A stretch of DNA of 64,000 nucleotides from CAZUZS01 sp964624795 (GTDB lineage: Bacteria; Calditrichota; Calditrichia; RBG-13-44-9). Where the stretch lies: the NCBI GenBank assembly GCA_964624795.1, contig CAZUZS010000011.1:1-64000 (forward strand). The letters run 5' to 3'. Position 1 is the first letter of the stretch. Every line of letters begins with the position of its first letter. The position numbers were made by a program, and so were the translations under genes. The notes beneath the pieces are model-generated. The model did no database searches. It worked only from the letters and a program-made list of their open reading frames with translations, and was not told the origin of the DNA. This document shows, piece by piece, positions 24,703 through 35,300 of the stretch.

Positions 24703-24802
24703 NNNNNNNNNNNNNNNNNNNNNNNNNNNNNNNNNNNNNNNNNNNNNNNNNNNNNNNNNNNNNNNNNNNNNNNNNNNNNNNNNNNNNNNNNNNNNNNNNN
24801 NN
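24703..24802. other. Assembly gap (100 N)
   Basis: Exactly 100 undetermined bases, the usual placeholder for a scaffold join of unknown size. It interrupts the 5' end of the YihY-like gene. The adjacency of the sequences on either side rests on scaffolding only. Confidence 0.99.
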
Positions 24803-24869
24803 TTTCCTCCCGCCGATTTGTTCAAAGTGGAAAACTATGACCCAAGCGGCCAAATTGTTATTTCTTCGC

Positions 24870-27422
24870 TTAGCCAATACCTTCGTGCAGCGGAAGCTTT
24901 ATCTTGACCGGCTTCACTCCCCAGATATTTTGGGCATACTCCTGAATAGTACGATCACTGGAAAACTTCCCCATATTCGCGACGTTCAGGATCGATTTCC
25001 TTGTCCACTCGAACTGGTCACGATAAACCCCTTCCGCAGTTTCATGACACTCCACGTACGAGGCATAATCTGCCATCACCATGTAATTGTCGCCGTTTTT
25101 CAGGAGCGAATCGACTATTGGTCTGAACAGATCCGGCTGTTTGGGTGAAAAATATCCACTGCCAATCATATCGAGAGCCTGCTTTAGCTCCCGGTTGCCG
25201 GAATAGTACTGCACCGGATCGTATCCTTTTTGTTTGGTCCGAATGACATCATCCGCGGTTAATCCGAAAATAAAGATATTGTCTTCGCCCACCTCTTCCC
25301 GGATCTCAATATTAGCGCCATCCAGCGTGCCAATAGTCAAAGCACCGTTCAGGGCAAACTTCATGTTCCCGGTGCCGGAAGCTTCCATTCCCGCAGTGGA
25401 AATCTGTTCTGAAAGATCGGCGGCAGGAATGATAATTTGCGCCAACGAGACAGAATAGTTGGGTATGAACACAACTTTTAACCTGCCGTTCACATCGGGA
25501 TCGGTGTTGACCACCTCTCCAATGGAATTTATCAGTTTTATCACCAATTTGGCGATGAAGTAGGACGGCGCTGCCTTTCCGCCAAAGATAACGGTTCGGG
25601 GCTGGAAGTCTCCACTCGGATTCGCCTTCAGACGGTTAAAAAGCGTAACAACATGCAGCGTGTTTAAAAGTTGCCTTTTGTATTCATGGAATCGCTTCAC
25701 CTGAACATCAAACAAAGAGTCGGGATTCACTTCCAGGCCCTGAGTGTCCCGGATAAACTCGGCAAGCTGCTCTTTGTTTTGCAGCTTTACATTCCGCCAC
25801 TCTGCCTGGAACGATTTATCTTCTGTAAACTGATCCAATTTCCTGAGCTCGTATAAATTGCGCAGCCACCGCTTGCCGATTTTGCCGGAGATCAAAGATG
25901 CCAGGTAAGGGTTGCAAAGGCGCAGCCACCTTCGTTGTGTAATTCCGTTCGTTTTGTTATTAAACTTCTCCGGCCACCACTGATAAAAATCCTTGAACAC
26001 ATCTCTCTTCAGAATCTCGGTATGAAGCGCTGCCACACCGTTAACCGAATGGCTGCCGACAATCGACAGATTTGCCATGCGCACCTGTTTCTCGTCACTT
26101 TCCTCGATAATGGACACTTTCCGGATGAAATCGACATTTTTGCCGTTCTTCTTTTTTACATCATCCAGCCATCTGCGGTTGATCTCAAAAATGATCTGCA
26201 AATGACGGGGCAGCACGTATTCGAAAAGCGGTACAGACCATTTTTCAAGCGCTTCGGCCATCACTGTGTGATTGGTGTATCCAAACGTGGGGTATGTGAT
26301 ATTCCAGGCTTCGTCCCAGCTCAGGCCTTCCTCATCCAACAAGATCCGCATCAATTCGGGAATTGCCAGCGCGGGATGGGTATCGTTTAGCTGGATCGCA
26401 TTCTTTTGTGGAAAACTTATGAACCTGTCATCATAGGAATTTTTGTATCGACGAATGATATCCTGCAAAGAAGCTGAAACCAGAAAATATTCCTGCTTTA
26501 AACGCAGCTCCTGGCCCATTCGAAAATCGGCCCTGGGATAAAGAACTTTGGAGATGGTCTCGGACTGAATCTTGTCTTCCACCGCCTTCCCATAGTTGCC
26601 ATTGTTGAAATACTCCAGGTTAAATTCCCGGCTGGCCTTCGCCGACCAAAGCCGCAGGTTGTTCACGGTGTTATTTCTGTATCCGGGGATAGGTGTATCG
26701 TACGCCATTGCAACAACTTCGTCAGTTTCAATCCATTCATTTTGCAGCCTGCCTTTGGCATCCCGGTATTGGCGGCATCGGCCATAATACTTAACAGGAT
26801 AAATGTACTCCGGACGCTCGATCTCCCACGGATTACCATAACGCAGCCAGTTGTCGGGCGTCTCATTTTGGTAGCCATCTACAATTTTCTGGTTAAATAT
26901 GCCGTACTCATACCGAATGCCATATCCGTACGCCGGCAGCTCCAAAGTAGCCATGGATTCCATAAAACAGGCCGCAAGCCTGCCAAGGCCACCATTTCCC
27001 AGGGCTGCATCGGACTCGGTAATTCTCAGCTCCTCCAGGTCGTAGCCCAGTTCCTTCATGGCATTGGCAGCGGATTTATAGAGACCAAGATTTATCAGGG
27101 CGTCGCCCAGAAGCCTGCCAATCAGGTATTCCATTGAGAGATAATAGACACGCTTGACATCCTGTTTATGGTATGCCTGCTGCGTTTCAATCCATCTCTC
27201 GATGAGACGGTCCCGAACAGTGAGGGCGAGGCTCTTGAAACGATCCATCTGGGTAGCCGAATATTCATCTTTTGCTAACGACAATTCCAGATGATCGACA
27301 AATGAGGTTTCCAGCGATTTTGAATCCGATCTGATAGCAGCAAAGGTTTGCTCCTGAAGTTCTTCCAGCGGATTGCTTTCCTTAGTTTTGCCCGGCCGCA
27401 CCCCGGCCTTTCTTTTTCCCAT
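24870..27422 (-). CDS. glgP: Glycogen/alpha-glucan phosphorylase
   Basis: An 850-residue cytoplasmic enzyme that releases glucose-1-phosphate from storage glucan. Full-length family motifs are present: YYLSMEYLIGRLLGDALINL, ALGNGGLGRLAACFMESMATL, NDTHPALAIPELMR, and the PLP site EASGTGNMKFALNGALTIGT with the Schiff-base lysine. The frame extends 24 codons further, but ATG 27422 has AAAAGGAG before it and gives MGKRKAGVRPGK. Its length matches bacterial GlgP. It lies after the OmpA gene on the same strand with 342 bp between them and has no other glycogen gene nearby. Confidence 0.93.
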   Translation of the reverse strand: MGKRKAGVRPGKTKESNPLEELQEQTFAAIRSDSKSLETSFVDHLELSLAKDEYSATQMDRFKSLALTVRDRLIERWIETQQAYHKQDVKRVYYLSMEYLIGRLLGDALINLGLYKSAANAMKELGYDLEELRITESDAALGNGGLGRLAACFMESMATLELPAYGYGIRYEYGIFNQKIVDGYQNETPDNWLRYGNPWEIERPEYIYPVKYYGRCRQYRDAKGRLQNEWIETDEVVAMAYDTPIPGYRNNTVNNLRLWSAKASREFNLEYFNNGNYGKAVEDKIQSETISKVLYPRADFRMGQELRLKQEYFLVSASLQDIIRRYKNSYDDRFISFPQKNAIQLNDTHPALAIPELMRILLDEEGLSWDEAWNITYPTFGYTNHTVMAEALEKWSVPLFEYVLPRHLQIIFEINRRWLDDVKKKNGKNVDFIRKVSIIEESDEKQVRMANLSIVGSHSVNGVAALHTEILKRDVFKDFYQWWPEKFNNKTNGITQRRWLRLCNPYLASLISGKIGKRWLRNLYELRKLDQFTEDKSFQAEWRNVKLQNKEQLAEFIRDTQGLEVNPDSLFDVQVKRFHEYKRQLLNTLHVVTLFNRLKANPSGDFQPRTVIFGGKAAPSYFIAKLVIKLINSIGEVVNTDPDVNGRLKVVFIPNYSVSLAQIIIPAADLSEQISTAGMEASGTGNMKFALNGALTIGTLDGANIEIREEVGEDNIFIFGLTADDVIRTKQKGYDPVQYYSGNRELKQALDMIGSGYFSPKQPDLFRPIVDSLLKNGDNYMVMADYASYVECHETAEGVYRDQFEWTRKSILNVANMGKFSSDRTIQEYAQNIWGVKPVKIKLPLHEGIG

Positions 27423-27764
27423 GAGTAACTCCTTTTCCAGTTCACCAGCAACTAATTTAACAGAAAACCTCTGCGAATTCACTTTCCATCGCAAAATAAT
27501 TTTTTATTGTAACACACATCGAGTATTCTTTGTTCAAAACGACTGTTACCCGCAAAATTTTAGCTTCCTGCTAAAATAGGGGCAAGACTGCAAAAATTCG
27601 TTCAATTTACGCCGGTTTGTCCTCAATTACGCGCAATTCGAATTTCAATTATGGATCTTGGAGAACCCAAAATATCTTGAGATTTAAAGCTTAATAATTA
27701 CCGGAGCAAGCGAAGATACCTGCTCCGGTCGTTGAGTTCATTGCTGTTTGCGCCTTCTTAAAGA
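27423..27764. other. Intergenic region, 342 bp
   Basis: Between the OmpA-type gene and glgP, both on the minus strand. It holds a hairpin near the OmpA 3' end (27700-27729) and AT-rich DNA upstream of glgP where its promoter should be. No gene seen. Confidence 0.5.
27700..27729 (-). terminator. Hairpin after OmpA-type gene
   Basis: ACCGGAGCA and TGCTCCGGT form a perfect 9-bp stem with a 12-base loop, 36 bp after the stop codon. On the minus strand it is followed by AATTATTAAG, AT-rich but without a clean U run, so it may terminate or only stabilise the transcript. Confidence 0.5.
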
Positions 27765-29156
27765 TTACTTGAACCGGTAAAATTCAATCCTGCGGTTCCG
27801 GGCCCGGCCCTCCGGCGTGCTGTTGGGAGCTACCGGATTTTGAGGACCAAAGCCTTGCGCGCGCAGCCGATCAGGTAAAATCCCATGCCGAACAAGGTAA
27901 TTTTTTACCGATTCTGCTCGCTGTTTGGATAATTGAACATTCCGCTTGAATGTGCCGGAATTATCCGTATAGCCGCGTATTTCAAGATCGATCTGTGGAT
28001 TATCCCTCAACGTGGTGACCACCTGATCCAATATATCTTCCGAATTGGGATCGAGATTTGCGCTTCCGGTCTGGAAATAAACGCCAGGTAAAACCAGAGA
28101 CTTTTCCTTCTCCATTTTTACCTCCGGTACTTTGTCCGGGCAACCATCTTCATCTTCCCAGCCGTTAAACGTTTCTGCTTCGTTGGGACACTTGTCTTTC
28201 CCATCGGGAATCCCGTCTCCATCGTTGTCCGGGTCCGGGCACCCGTCTTCATCCTGAAAACCATCTAGGTCTTCTTTGGTATCGGTACCATTCTTAACCG
28301 TTTCATCCGTTCCGGGACATTTATCGCGCACATCAGGGATGCCATCGCCATCGTTATCCGGATCAGGACAACCATCCTTATCCTCAAAACCATCCACATC
28401 TTCGGCCTTGTTGGGGCATTTGTCAATCAGGTCCGGGATTCCGTCATTGTCATTATCGAGATCCGGGCAGCCGTCTTCGTCCAGGAATCCATCCCGGTCT
28501 TCCGCCTTCTGAGGACACAAATCAAGGTCATCCGGGATGCCGTCACCATCGCTGTCCTTCTCCTCTCCTCCAAAATAGAATGTTAATTTAAGGGCAGTCG
28601 TCAAATACCCGTCATTGTTATTGCCTTCCTTCAAATCGTCCAGATAATCGGTAAAGGTATAATGATAGACTCCCTGGAAATCCAGCGATAAATTGTCATT
28701 CAGGAAAAAGGAGATACCGCCTCCCAAAGGCGCGCCGAACTGAAATTTGTCATATTTTCCCGCCGCAATATTGGGGAGTTTATTCCCGTTCCGATCTTCG
28801 GGATCGAATCGAAAACCTTCCACTCCTGTTATGAAATATGGCTGAACCGGTCCAAATCGGACGAGTTTGAATTTCAGATCGGCAGCCACATAAAATATCC
28901 CCGTCTTAAAAAACAAATTGCCTTTTTCAGCCTGCAGATTTGTCACGCCGCCTTCGATTCCAAGGCCGTAATAATTGGTCATCCAGTAGTCGAGAGAAAA
29001 ACCATAGTGCGGCTTCCAGGTTTGCTGGTTGATGTCCCCAAAATAGGTCGCTACTCCTCCCTTCAGGCCGAAACCGACTTTATTATCCGTATCCTGTGCA
29101 AAGACAGAAGCAAGCCCAAATGATAAAACAGATAGCACCAGTAATAATTTCTTCAT
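27765..29156 (-). CDS. OmpA-family outer-membrane protein with TSP3 repeats
   Basis: A 463-residue protein: signal peptide (MKKLLLVLSVLSFGLASVFA), an eight-strand-type beta-barrel (about 25-215), four calcium-binding thrombospondin type-3 repeats (DGDGIPDDLDLCP, DNDGIPDLIDKCP, DGDGIPDVRDKCP, DGDGIPDGKDKCP with DEDGCPD links, about 220-355) and a C-terminal OmpA peptidoglycan-binding domain (LEIRGYTDNSGTFKRNVQLS, LSKQRAESVKNYL, ARNRRIEF). It links outer membrane and cell wall. The frame opens 30 codons earlier, but ATG 29156 has AAGGAGAG before it and starts the signal peptide. One repeat has a 10-residue insertion (VKNGTDTKED). Typical of FCB-group genomes. Confidence 0.93.
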   Translation of the reverse strand: MKKLLLVLSVLSFGLASVFAQDTDNKVGFGLKGGVATYFGDINQQTWKPHYGFSLDYWMTNYYGLGIEGGVTNLQAEKGNLFFKTGIFYVAADLKFKLVRFGPVQPYFITGVEGFRFDPEDRNGNKLPNIAAGKYDKFQFGAPLGGGISFFLNDNLSLDFQGVYHYTFTDYLDDLKEGNNNDGYLTTALKLTFYFGGEEKDSDGDGIPDDLDLCPQKAEDRDGFLDEDGCPDLDNDNDGIPDLIDKCPNKAEDVDGFEDKDGCPDPDNDGDGIPDVRDKCPGTDETVKNGTDTKEDLDGFQDEDGCPDPDNDGDGIPDGKDKCPNEAETFNGWEDEDGCPDKVPEVKMEKEKSLVLPGVYFQTGSANLDPNSEDILDQVVTTLRDNPQIDLEIRGYTDNSGTFKRNVQLSKQRAESVKNYLVRHGILPDRLRAQGFGPQNPVAPNSTPEGRARNRRIEFYRFK

Positions 29157-29369
29157 GTGGCTCTCCTTTTTATGATTTGCTTTAATATTTATAAGCAACT
29201 TGTTTTTTATGGTGCGACTCCCATTCATTCCTTCACAAAGGGACATAAAGCAAACGGAGTCTACTGGCGGTTCACAGCGGTGGTCAATATTTTTACATTT
29301 TTCGAATCTTAAGGAACATCTATTTTTTCGTCGAGAGATAAGCAGCCGGGAATAAAATTGAAAATCATG

Positions 29370-30428
29370 CTATTCTGAATAAGATTTCCTTTTCAATCGC
29401 TGTATCTCTTTTCTTATTGAAGACAGATTAATTCCCTCCATCGCAAGTGCAGCAAAACCTATTATCCAAATAGGCATGGTCAACATCACAAAGGCGACAA
29501 TTGAGAAGCCGGCGGCGGTTGTTTTTGAGACATCAAAAAGAGATAGCCCGATAACCAGAAAAAATTGATACGTTCCGATATTGGAAGGCGTATTGGGAAT
29601 GGCGGTGCTTAATGCCAGTATCAGAAAAACTACCGCACCCGGCAGCAGGGAAAGATGAATACCGTAAGCCTGCATTAATATCCACAGGGGCAGAAATTGA
29701 AGGAATATGAACAACAATGAAAACAGGAAAGAAAGAAACAAATAGCGTGAAAAACCGATGGCCCTGAAACCCGTAACAAGCCGTGCGAAAAACAAGGAAA
29801 CCGCCCGCATTGCCTTCCACCGGAAAATTTTACCCGCAGCACCTATTGCCATATTTTTGTCCCCGCGTACGACAATAAAAATGAAAACAACAATCATGCC
29901 CAGCAGTACTGCAGAAAATAGCTCGACGCTTTTTACGAAGAATCCGGGCAGTGTCACGAAAGCGGTGGAGAACGCAACGGCCAACGCCATCCAGATCCCG
30001 TCCATCACTCTTCCCACGATTACAGATGGAATAGCGGCTACAAATTTCACCGAGAGCCAACGGGAAGCCAGAAAGATCCGAACAATCTCACCGGCACGAA
30101 ACGGCAGAATCTCATTTGCCAACAAACCGATGTAAATGGCCTGGGTCGCCCTTAGGAAAGAGAATTTCCCAACCGGATGAAGCAGGAACGACCAGCGTGC
30201 ACCCTGGGAAAGATAACTCAGAAAATGAACCGCAACAGCTAACAACACCAATCCCCAGGATATGCGGTCCAACTGCTTCAGGATTTTGTGCAAATCGATA
30301 TCATGAAAGACCCAGGCCAAAATTGCGGCCGCCGCCAAATAGATCAGAATCCGCCATACAACCGGACGAAACGACCTGGTTCTATCTTGCTGTGCCTGCT
30401 CCTTGTCCGGTTTCTTCCCGGCCATCAT
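29370..30428 (-). CDS. UPF0104/AglD-type integral membrane protein
   Basis: A 352-residue protein with about eight hydrophobic helices and the family motifs QGARWSFLL, RAGEIVRIFLASR and VIVGRVMDGIWMAL. This lysylphosphatidylglycerol-synthase membrane-region family includes flippase-like and lipid-modifying proteins; no function can be fixed without a catalytic domain. The N-terminus is hydrophilic (KKPDKEQAQQDRTRSFRP) and the C-terminus basic. Two ATG codons in tandem (30428, 30425) lack a clear Shine-Dalgarno. It lies downstream of the TamB-TamA pair on the same strand, 155 bp after it. Confidence 0.8.
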   Translation of the reverse strand: MMAGKKPDKEQAQQDRTRSFRPVVWRILIYLAAAAILAWVFHDIDLHKILKQLDRISWGLVLLAVAVHFLSYLSQGARWSFLLHPVGKFSFLRATQAIYIGLLANEILPFRAGEIVRIFLASRWLSVKFVAAIPSVIVGRVMDGIWMALAVAFSTAFVTLPGFFVKSVELFSAVLLGMIVVFIFIVVRGDKNMAIGAAGKIFRWKAMRAVSLFFARLVTGFRAIGFSRYLFLSFLFSLLFIFLQFLPLWILMQAYGIHLSLLPGAVVFLILALSTAIPNTPSNIGTYQFFLVIGLSLFDVSKTTAAGFSIVAFVMLTMPIWIIGFAALAMEGINLSSIRKEIQRLKRKSYSE

Positions 30429-30583
30429 TATTTCCGATCAGGGTTTACCGTTACGGATATTTTCCGATTCCCACACACCACAGTCTCTCTATTCTGATCA
30501 GAGGACGCATGCCCTGGCAGATGAGCTTTTCGAAGAATTGCGGGTGTCCGGAGATGTGCCACTATTTATGCCCTATTTGTCCT

Positions 30584-32380
30584 CTAAAAAGCCTGTCCCA
30601 TGCCAAAATACAATTTTCCGATCGACTCGCCCGGACGGCGATTTATTTTAAATGCATAATCCAGACGGACTAACCCAATCGGTGTGTTTACCCTCAGTCC
30701 TGCACCGCCATCGTAGCGGATTCCTCCGAGCTTGAAACTCCGCGGTAGTTTCCACACATTGCCTGCATCAGCAAAGATGGCCGCACCAAACATTTTGTAA
30801 ATGGTCTGGCGGACTTCAAATATATGCCAGACAAGCTTCAATTCGCCTCCGATGGGTGAATTGCCGGTATCCAGCGGACCTACCTTTTGGTAATCGTATC
30901 CCCTCAAAGAATTGGGGCCGCCGGTGTAAAACCGTTCATTTAACGGAAGTGAAGTAAATCCTTTTGCAGGATCGATCCGTCCCACTAAGATACCCACTGC
31001 CAAAATGGTATTCGGTGTCCACGAATGAAAATACTTTAACTCACCGATCAAGCGATAAAAGGCGACAGAACCGCTGAAGTAATAACCGGCGAATTCATTA
31101 CTGAGTTGAGAATAAATACCCCTGGTGGGATTGAAGAGATCGTTGCGGGTATCATAAGTCCCGGCAAATATAAGGCTGCTGACGTTGTTTATCAGGTTCG
31201 CTGGAAGCTCGGTAGTATTGATGTTGCTCAGGCCGCTGCGCTGGAGATTGTAGGTAAGCGAAACGTTGGATATTTTGAGAAATTTACGGCTTATCGTAAG
31301 CTGCCCACCCACCTGGTGAACATCGTACCCGGGCTGGCTTAAGTATTCCCATTTCCCGTTAATGTTGGTGGAAAAACGCGTATTAAATGTCCACGGATCG
31401 GCAAAAGAGCCTTGTATTTCGCGATTGATAAAGCTGGCCCCCGCGGTTGCGCCAATTTGCTGGGCGGCACCACGAAAATTTGTATATCGTGTCTGAATCC
31501 TGCCGCGCAATTTCTCGATGGTCCCATATCCTATCGACACAAGAAAATCGCCGGGAATAATTTCCTTTAGCTGGATGAGAATATCCTTTTGGGTGGAATC
31601 GCCGTTGGACGCCGGTTTCGGCTGAATGTAAACGCTTTGAAAGAGGCCGGTCAAATAAAGGTTTTGCTGGGATTGCAGCAATTTGGAATAATAGACAACC
31701 TCTCCTTCGTGAAACTTTAGCTCCCGCCCTACCACATTAAGCTTGATATCATCCAGGCCTTCGATGCGGATGTTGTCAATTGTATATTGAACTTTCTCCA
31801 CGATCAGAAAATCGATGATGGCAGTGTGGGTAGTGTCGTTCACACCCACATCCGGAGTCACTTCCGCATTTAAAAACCCATTGTTTCGATACATCGTTAA
31901 AATGGAAACAGTAGCACTTTCGATTTTGGGGGCTTCCAGGGGATCACCGGTGTGAATTTTAATCGTTTTAGCCAACTGCTTGTCCGAGAAGAATTTGTTT
32001 CCAAAGATGCTCACGCCGTCCACATGTGTAAGGCTTCCTTCAGAAATCGAAATATGGATGTGAACCTGGCTTTTGCTGGTATCGATTTCAACCGTATGAC
32101 TGGTGACCTCTGCCTGGAGGTAGCCATGTTGTTGATAAAATAGCTGCAAATTCTTCAGATCCTGGTCAAGGACTGGGGCATGGTAATACGAATTATGGAA
32201 AAAAGAGGATGGACGGGAGATCATCACGTTCCTTAACTGATCGGAGCTGAAAGCATGATTTCCTTTAAATTGAACGGATTTAATCTCAAACTTTTTTTTT
32301 GAAGCGGAAAATGCGTCATTTTTCCCCAACAGTAAAACCCCTATTACCAGTAACATGAATATCCGGTATCTTCTGCTCAT
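30584..32380 (-). CDS. TamA/BamA-family outer-membrane protein (POTRA + barrel)
   Basis: A 598-residue Omp85 protein. After a signal peptide (MSRRYRIFMLLVIGVLLLG) come three POTRA domains (about 30-265, first FEIKSVQFKGNHAFSSDQLR) and a 16-strand-type barrel with the lid motif GGPNSLRGYDYQ and a C-terminal phenylalanine (KLYFGMGQAF). Its gene begins at the ATGA stop of a TamB-like gene, the TamB-TamA pairing known in diderms, so I read it as TamA-like, inserting outer-membrane proteins or moving lipids with TamB. BamA would normally have five POTRA domains and sit near skp/lpxD; neither is here. Confidence 0.87.
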   Translation of the reverse strand: MSRRYRIFMLLVIGVLLLGKNDAFSASKKKFEIKSVQFKGNHAFSSDQLRNVMISRPSSFFHNSYYHAPVLDQDLKNLQLFYQQHGYLQAEVTSHTVEIDTSKSQVHIHISISEGSLTHVDGVSIFGNKFFSDKQLAKTIKIHTGDPLEAPKIESATVSILTMYRNNGFLNAEVTPDVGVNDTTHTAIIDFLIVEKVQYTIDNIRIEGLDDIKLNVVGRELKFHEGEVVYYSKLLQSQQNLYLTGLFQSVYIQPKPASNGDSTQKDILIQLKEIIPGDFLVSIGYGTIEKLRGRIQTRYTNFRGAAQQIGATAGASFINREIQGSFADPWTFNTRFSTNINGKWEYLSQPGYDVHQVGGQLTISRKFLKISNVSLTYNLQRSGLSNINTTELPANLINNVSSLIFAGTYDTRNDLFNPTRGIYSQLSNEFAGYYFSGSVAFYRLIGELKYFHSWTPNTILAVGILVGRIDPAKGFTSLPLNERFYTGGPNSLRGYDYQKVGPLDTGNSPIGGELKLVWHIFEVRQTIYKMFGAAIFADAGNVWKLPRSFKLGGIRYDGGAGLRVNTPIGLVRLDYAFKINRRPGESIGKLYFGMGQAF

Positions 32381-35300
32381 TTGAACTTAATCCTGTATGT
32401 GAAATCAAAATTCGTATTTCCCGTCTGATCGGTTTCTCCTTCCACCGCAAAATGCTTCGAGATCTGGTAATTCAATTGCACGCTGCGATCATTCACCTGC
32501 CCGAAACCGGTGCGGTAAGTGATGGTAACGCGGTCAGAAATGGTCTTGGATGCGACCAACACAGGAGCCTGGGAAGTATTAAAAAGATTTCCCTCGATGG
32601 TTAGCTGCTGCAATCCCAGCAGATTACCAACCTTGTGTCCGACATATCCGGATAATTTGTATGTGGACAAAGATTCTATCCGGTTTTGAAGAATACTGGA
32701 GACCGAAGCGCCCTGCCCCGAGGCATTTGTCCCGGTCAACTGCTCTGTGGTAGCGCCCAGTGTGAGCAGCGAAAGAATATCGGTCTGGGATAGCGGCGGG
32801 TCGGAGCTCAGATTGATTCGGGCGGTATCCGCGGGTCCGGTGAGCGTAAAAGTAATCGCGTAAGATGTTGCCTCCATGGCCTGGTAATTTTTCACAGTGG
32901 TCTGCGCCGAGAGGTTGATGATCGGATTAATCTGCGTCGGATTTACAAAATCGAAGGTGCCGCTCTGCACATCAAACTTTCGGTCGAGATACAACACGTA
33001 TCCTTTCTCGATGGTCACCCGACCGCTCACATTGGGAGAAGCGAGGTTTCCGGTCAACCTTAAATCCTCACCGATCTGCAGCCTCGCGAGATTGTTGTCA
33101 ACAGACAAATCCTTGTCCTGGATAACCCGAATACCGAGGCGGGTTTGCTGCATGATCGCCGGCGGCTGCTGCACCGGCGTCTGGGCCTTCTGCAACAAAT
33201 TGATAATCAAGTTGGGTTCGATATTGTAGACAATTTTGGTGTTCCCCAGGTGAACAGCACCGTCCAGGTTGTAATATCCGCCTTGCTTATTATAATCTAT
33301 TGAGGCCGAATCAATTACCGCGCTGAATATATCCGGCTGATTGATATCAAGATTTTTCATGCTGGCGGCAAAATCCAGATCGGTGAAATTTCCGCTGGCA
33401 TACGTGAGTTTGCCCGATGATAAAATGGTGCCTTTCTTATATCGCAGGCGAAGGGTGTCCACCTGCACTTTATTGCCACTGAATCTTATTCCAAGGCTTC
33501 CATCGGTCAATGGGGAATCCAGAACGGTCGGCCAAAAACTTAATTGTGCTACTTGCAGATTACCCTGGATATCAGGCGCGGACACCGAACCTTTCAAAGT
33601 TAGATGCGAATTTATCTTTCCATCGAGCTTTCGAAGCTCCGGGGTCAGTTCCCTGAAGAGTGAAAGATTGAGGTCTTGAATTATCAAATCCATATTCATC
33701 GATTCCCTGGATGCGGTCCCGGAAGCCTGTATCACCTTTTCGTTGGCCACAGACATTTCCATCCGGGTGTGGAATTGTGTCCAATTTTGATATGATACCC
33801 TCCCGTGCAATTGAAATGGCGTCTTTCGCAGCTCTCCACTGATATTTTGGATTTGCAGAAGCGAATCTTCAAATTGCGCCGCTACTCGCAGAGAATCGAT
33901 GGTTGGACTATTTGGCCCAAACTGGATTTCGCCACGTAAAAGTTCCAGGTTGCCCTCTAAGTGCGGCTTCTTTAGAGGGCCGCTCCATCTTAATTGGTAG
34001 TTACTTACCCCGGCGAGTTTCATCCCCGGACTGAGAAATGGTTGGAGCAATTTGAGATGAATTTCCTTTCCTTCCGCCTTGCCCCGCGTAAGATTTTCGC
34101 CGGTGACACTCAATTTTCCCTGCCCGGTATGCTCCAAATCAATCTGGGCGGCAACCCAGGAAAGTTGATTGGCAACATAGAATCTTAGGGAATCCAGAGA
34201 AACAAGCGACGGATTTACATCGATATCCGCCTTCACTGAATCCAGCATCACCTGCGAAAAGTTGGCTGAATTAATGGCAAAGGCAAATTTGCCGTATGGC
34301 TCGTTGGGCGTGCCATGAAAATCAAGGCCGAACCGGAGCAGTCCGCCCACTTCTTTGATTTTCGGGTAAAGCGTCGCCAAACGCTCCAGATCGATCTTCT
34401 CCCCAGTGGCGCGAACAACCCGGTTACTGCTATCGGACAGATTGAATCTTGCCTCAAGAAATCCGAATGGGGGAAAATGGTTGGTTTTGGCTGATAAAAA
34501 GCTCGATGAATCAATTGAAAGTGGTTCGAAGAAACCCGATCCCGGTTCGCCAAATGCCAAGCCAGCCTCTCCTTCAGACTTCAAGAGGGAATAGTTTCCT
34601 GCGAGTGAAATGCCGAGAGAATCTGCCTGCAAATAGAGTTTGCTGATCTCCGCCCGGTTGTCTGCCAGGCGTGCGGCAATGTTCCCCTTTTTAATGTGGA
34701 ATTCCGAGTAGGACAGGTCTGATAAATTGGCAGCCAGGTTTGCCTGCAGGCTGTCCATTCTTCCTTCAATCTGTGCCTGGTAGGAGTAGCTGCCCTGGAG
34801 GCCGGAGAGAGTGTGCGGCAGGTGGAGCGTGTCAATCTGCGATGCCGCTCCCGATATCCGGGTCTTCGTGATAAAAAGGGTGCTGTCCGCATAGCGAATT
34901 CCGCCCTCCAGATTATCAGCGGGAATACCATAATACACTATCTTTTTCCCGGAGAAGGTCGTTGTAACGTGAGGATTATTAATTGTGCCGCCTATTGTTC
35001 CCTGAAGCTGCAATGTTCCCTTCAGACCAACCAGGTTGAAAAGTTGTGCGGGCGCTTCAAGGTTTTCGAAATTACCGGAGAAATTACCCTCCAATTGTTG
35101 TTTAGTTACCACAGCACGAACCTGCAGCTCGGAGCCAGCTTGCTGAAAATCCACTTTGGCACGGCCATTCTGAAATGAAACATTCGTGGTAAATCCGGCC
35201 ACGGATTGGTTATGAGATTCGACTTCGCGCAGCGCCAACCTCGCCTTCACATCCAGGTGCTCCCAGTCTGCCAGCGGACCGCTGGACGAAACTTCCCCAT

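Noticed and set aside
24572..24877. Minus-strand frame running through the N gap
   Set aside because: Its length depends on undetermined bases; only the YihY frame has protein support.
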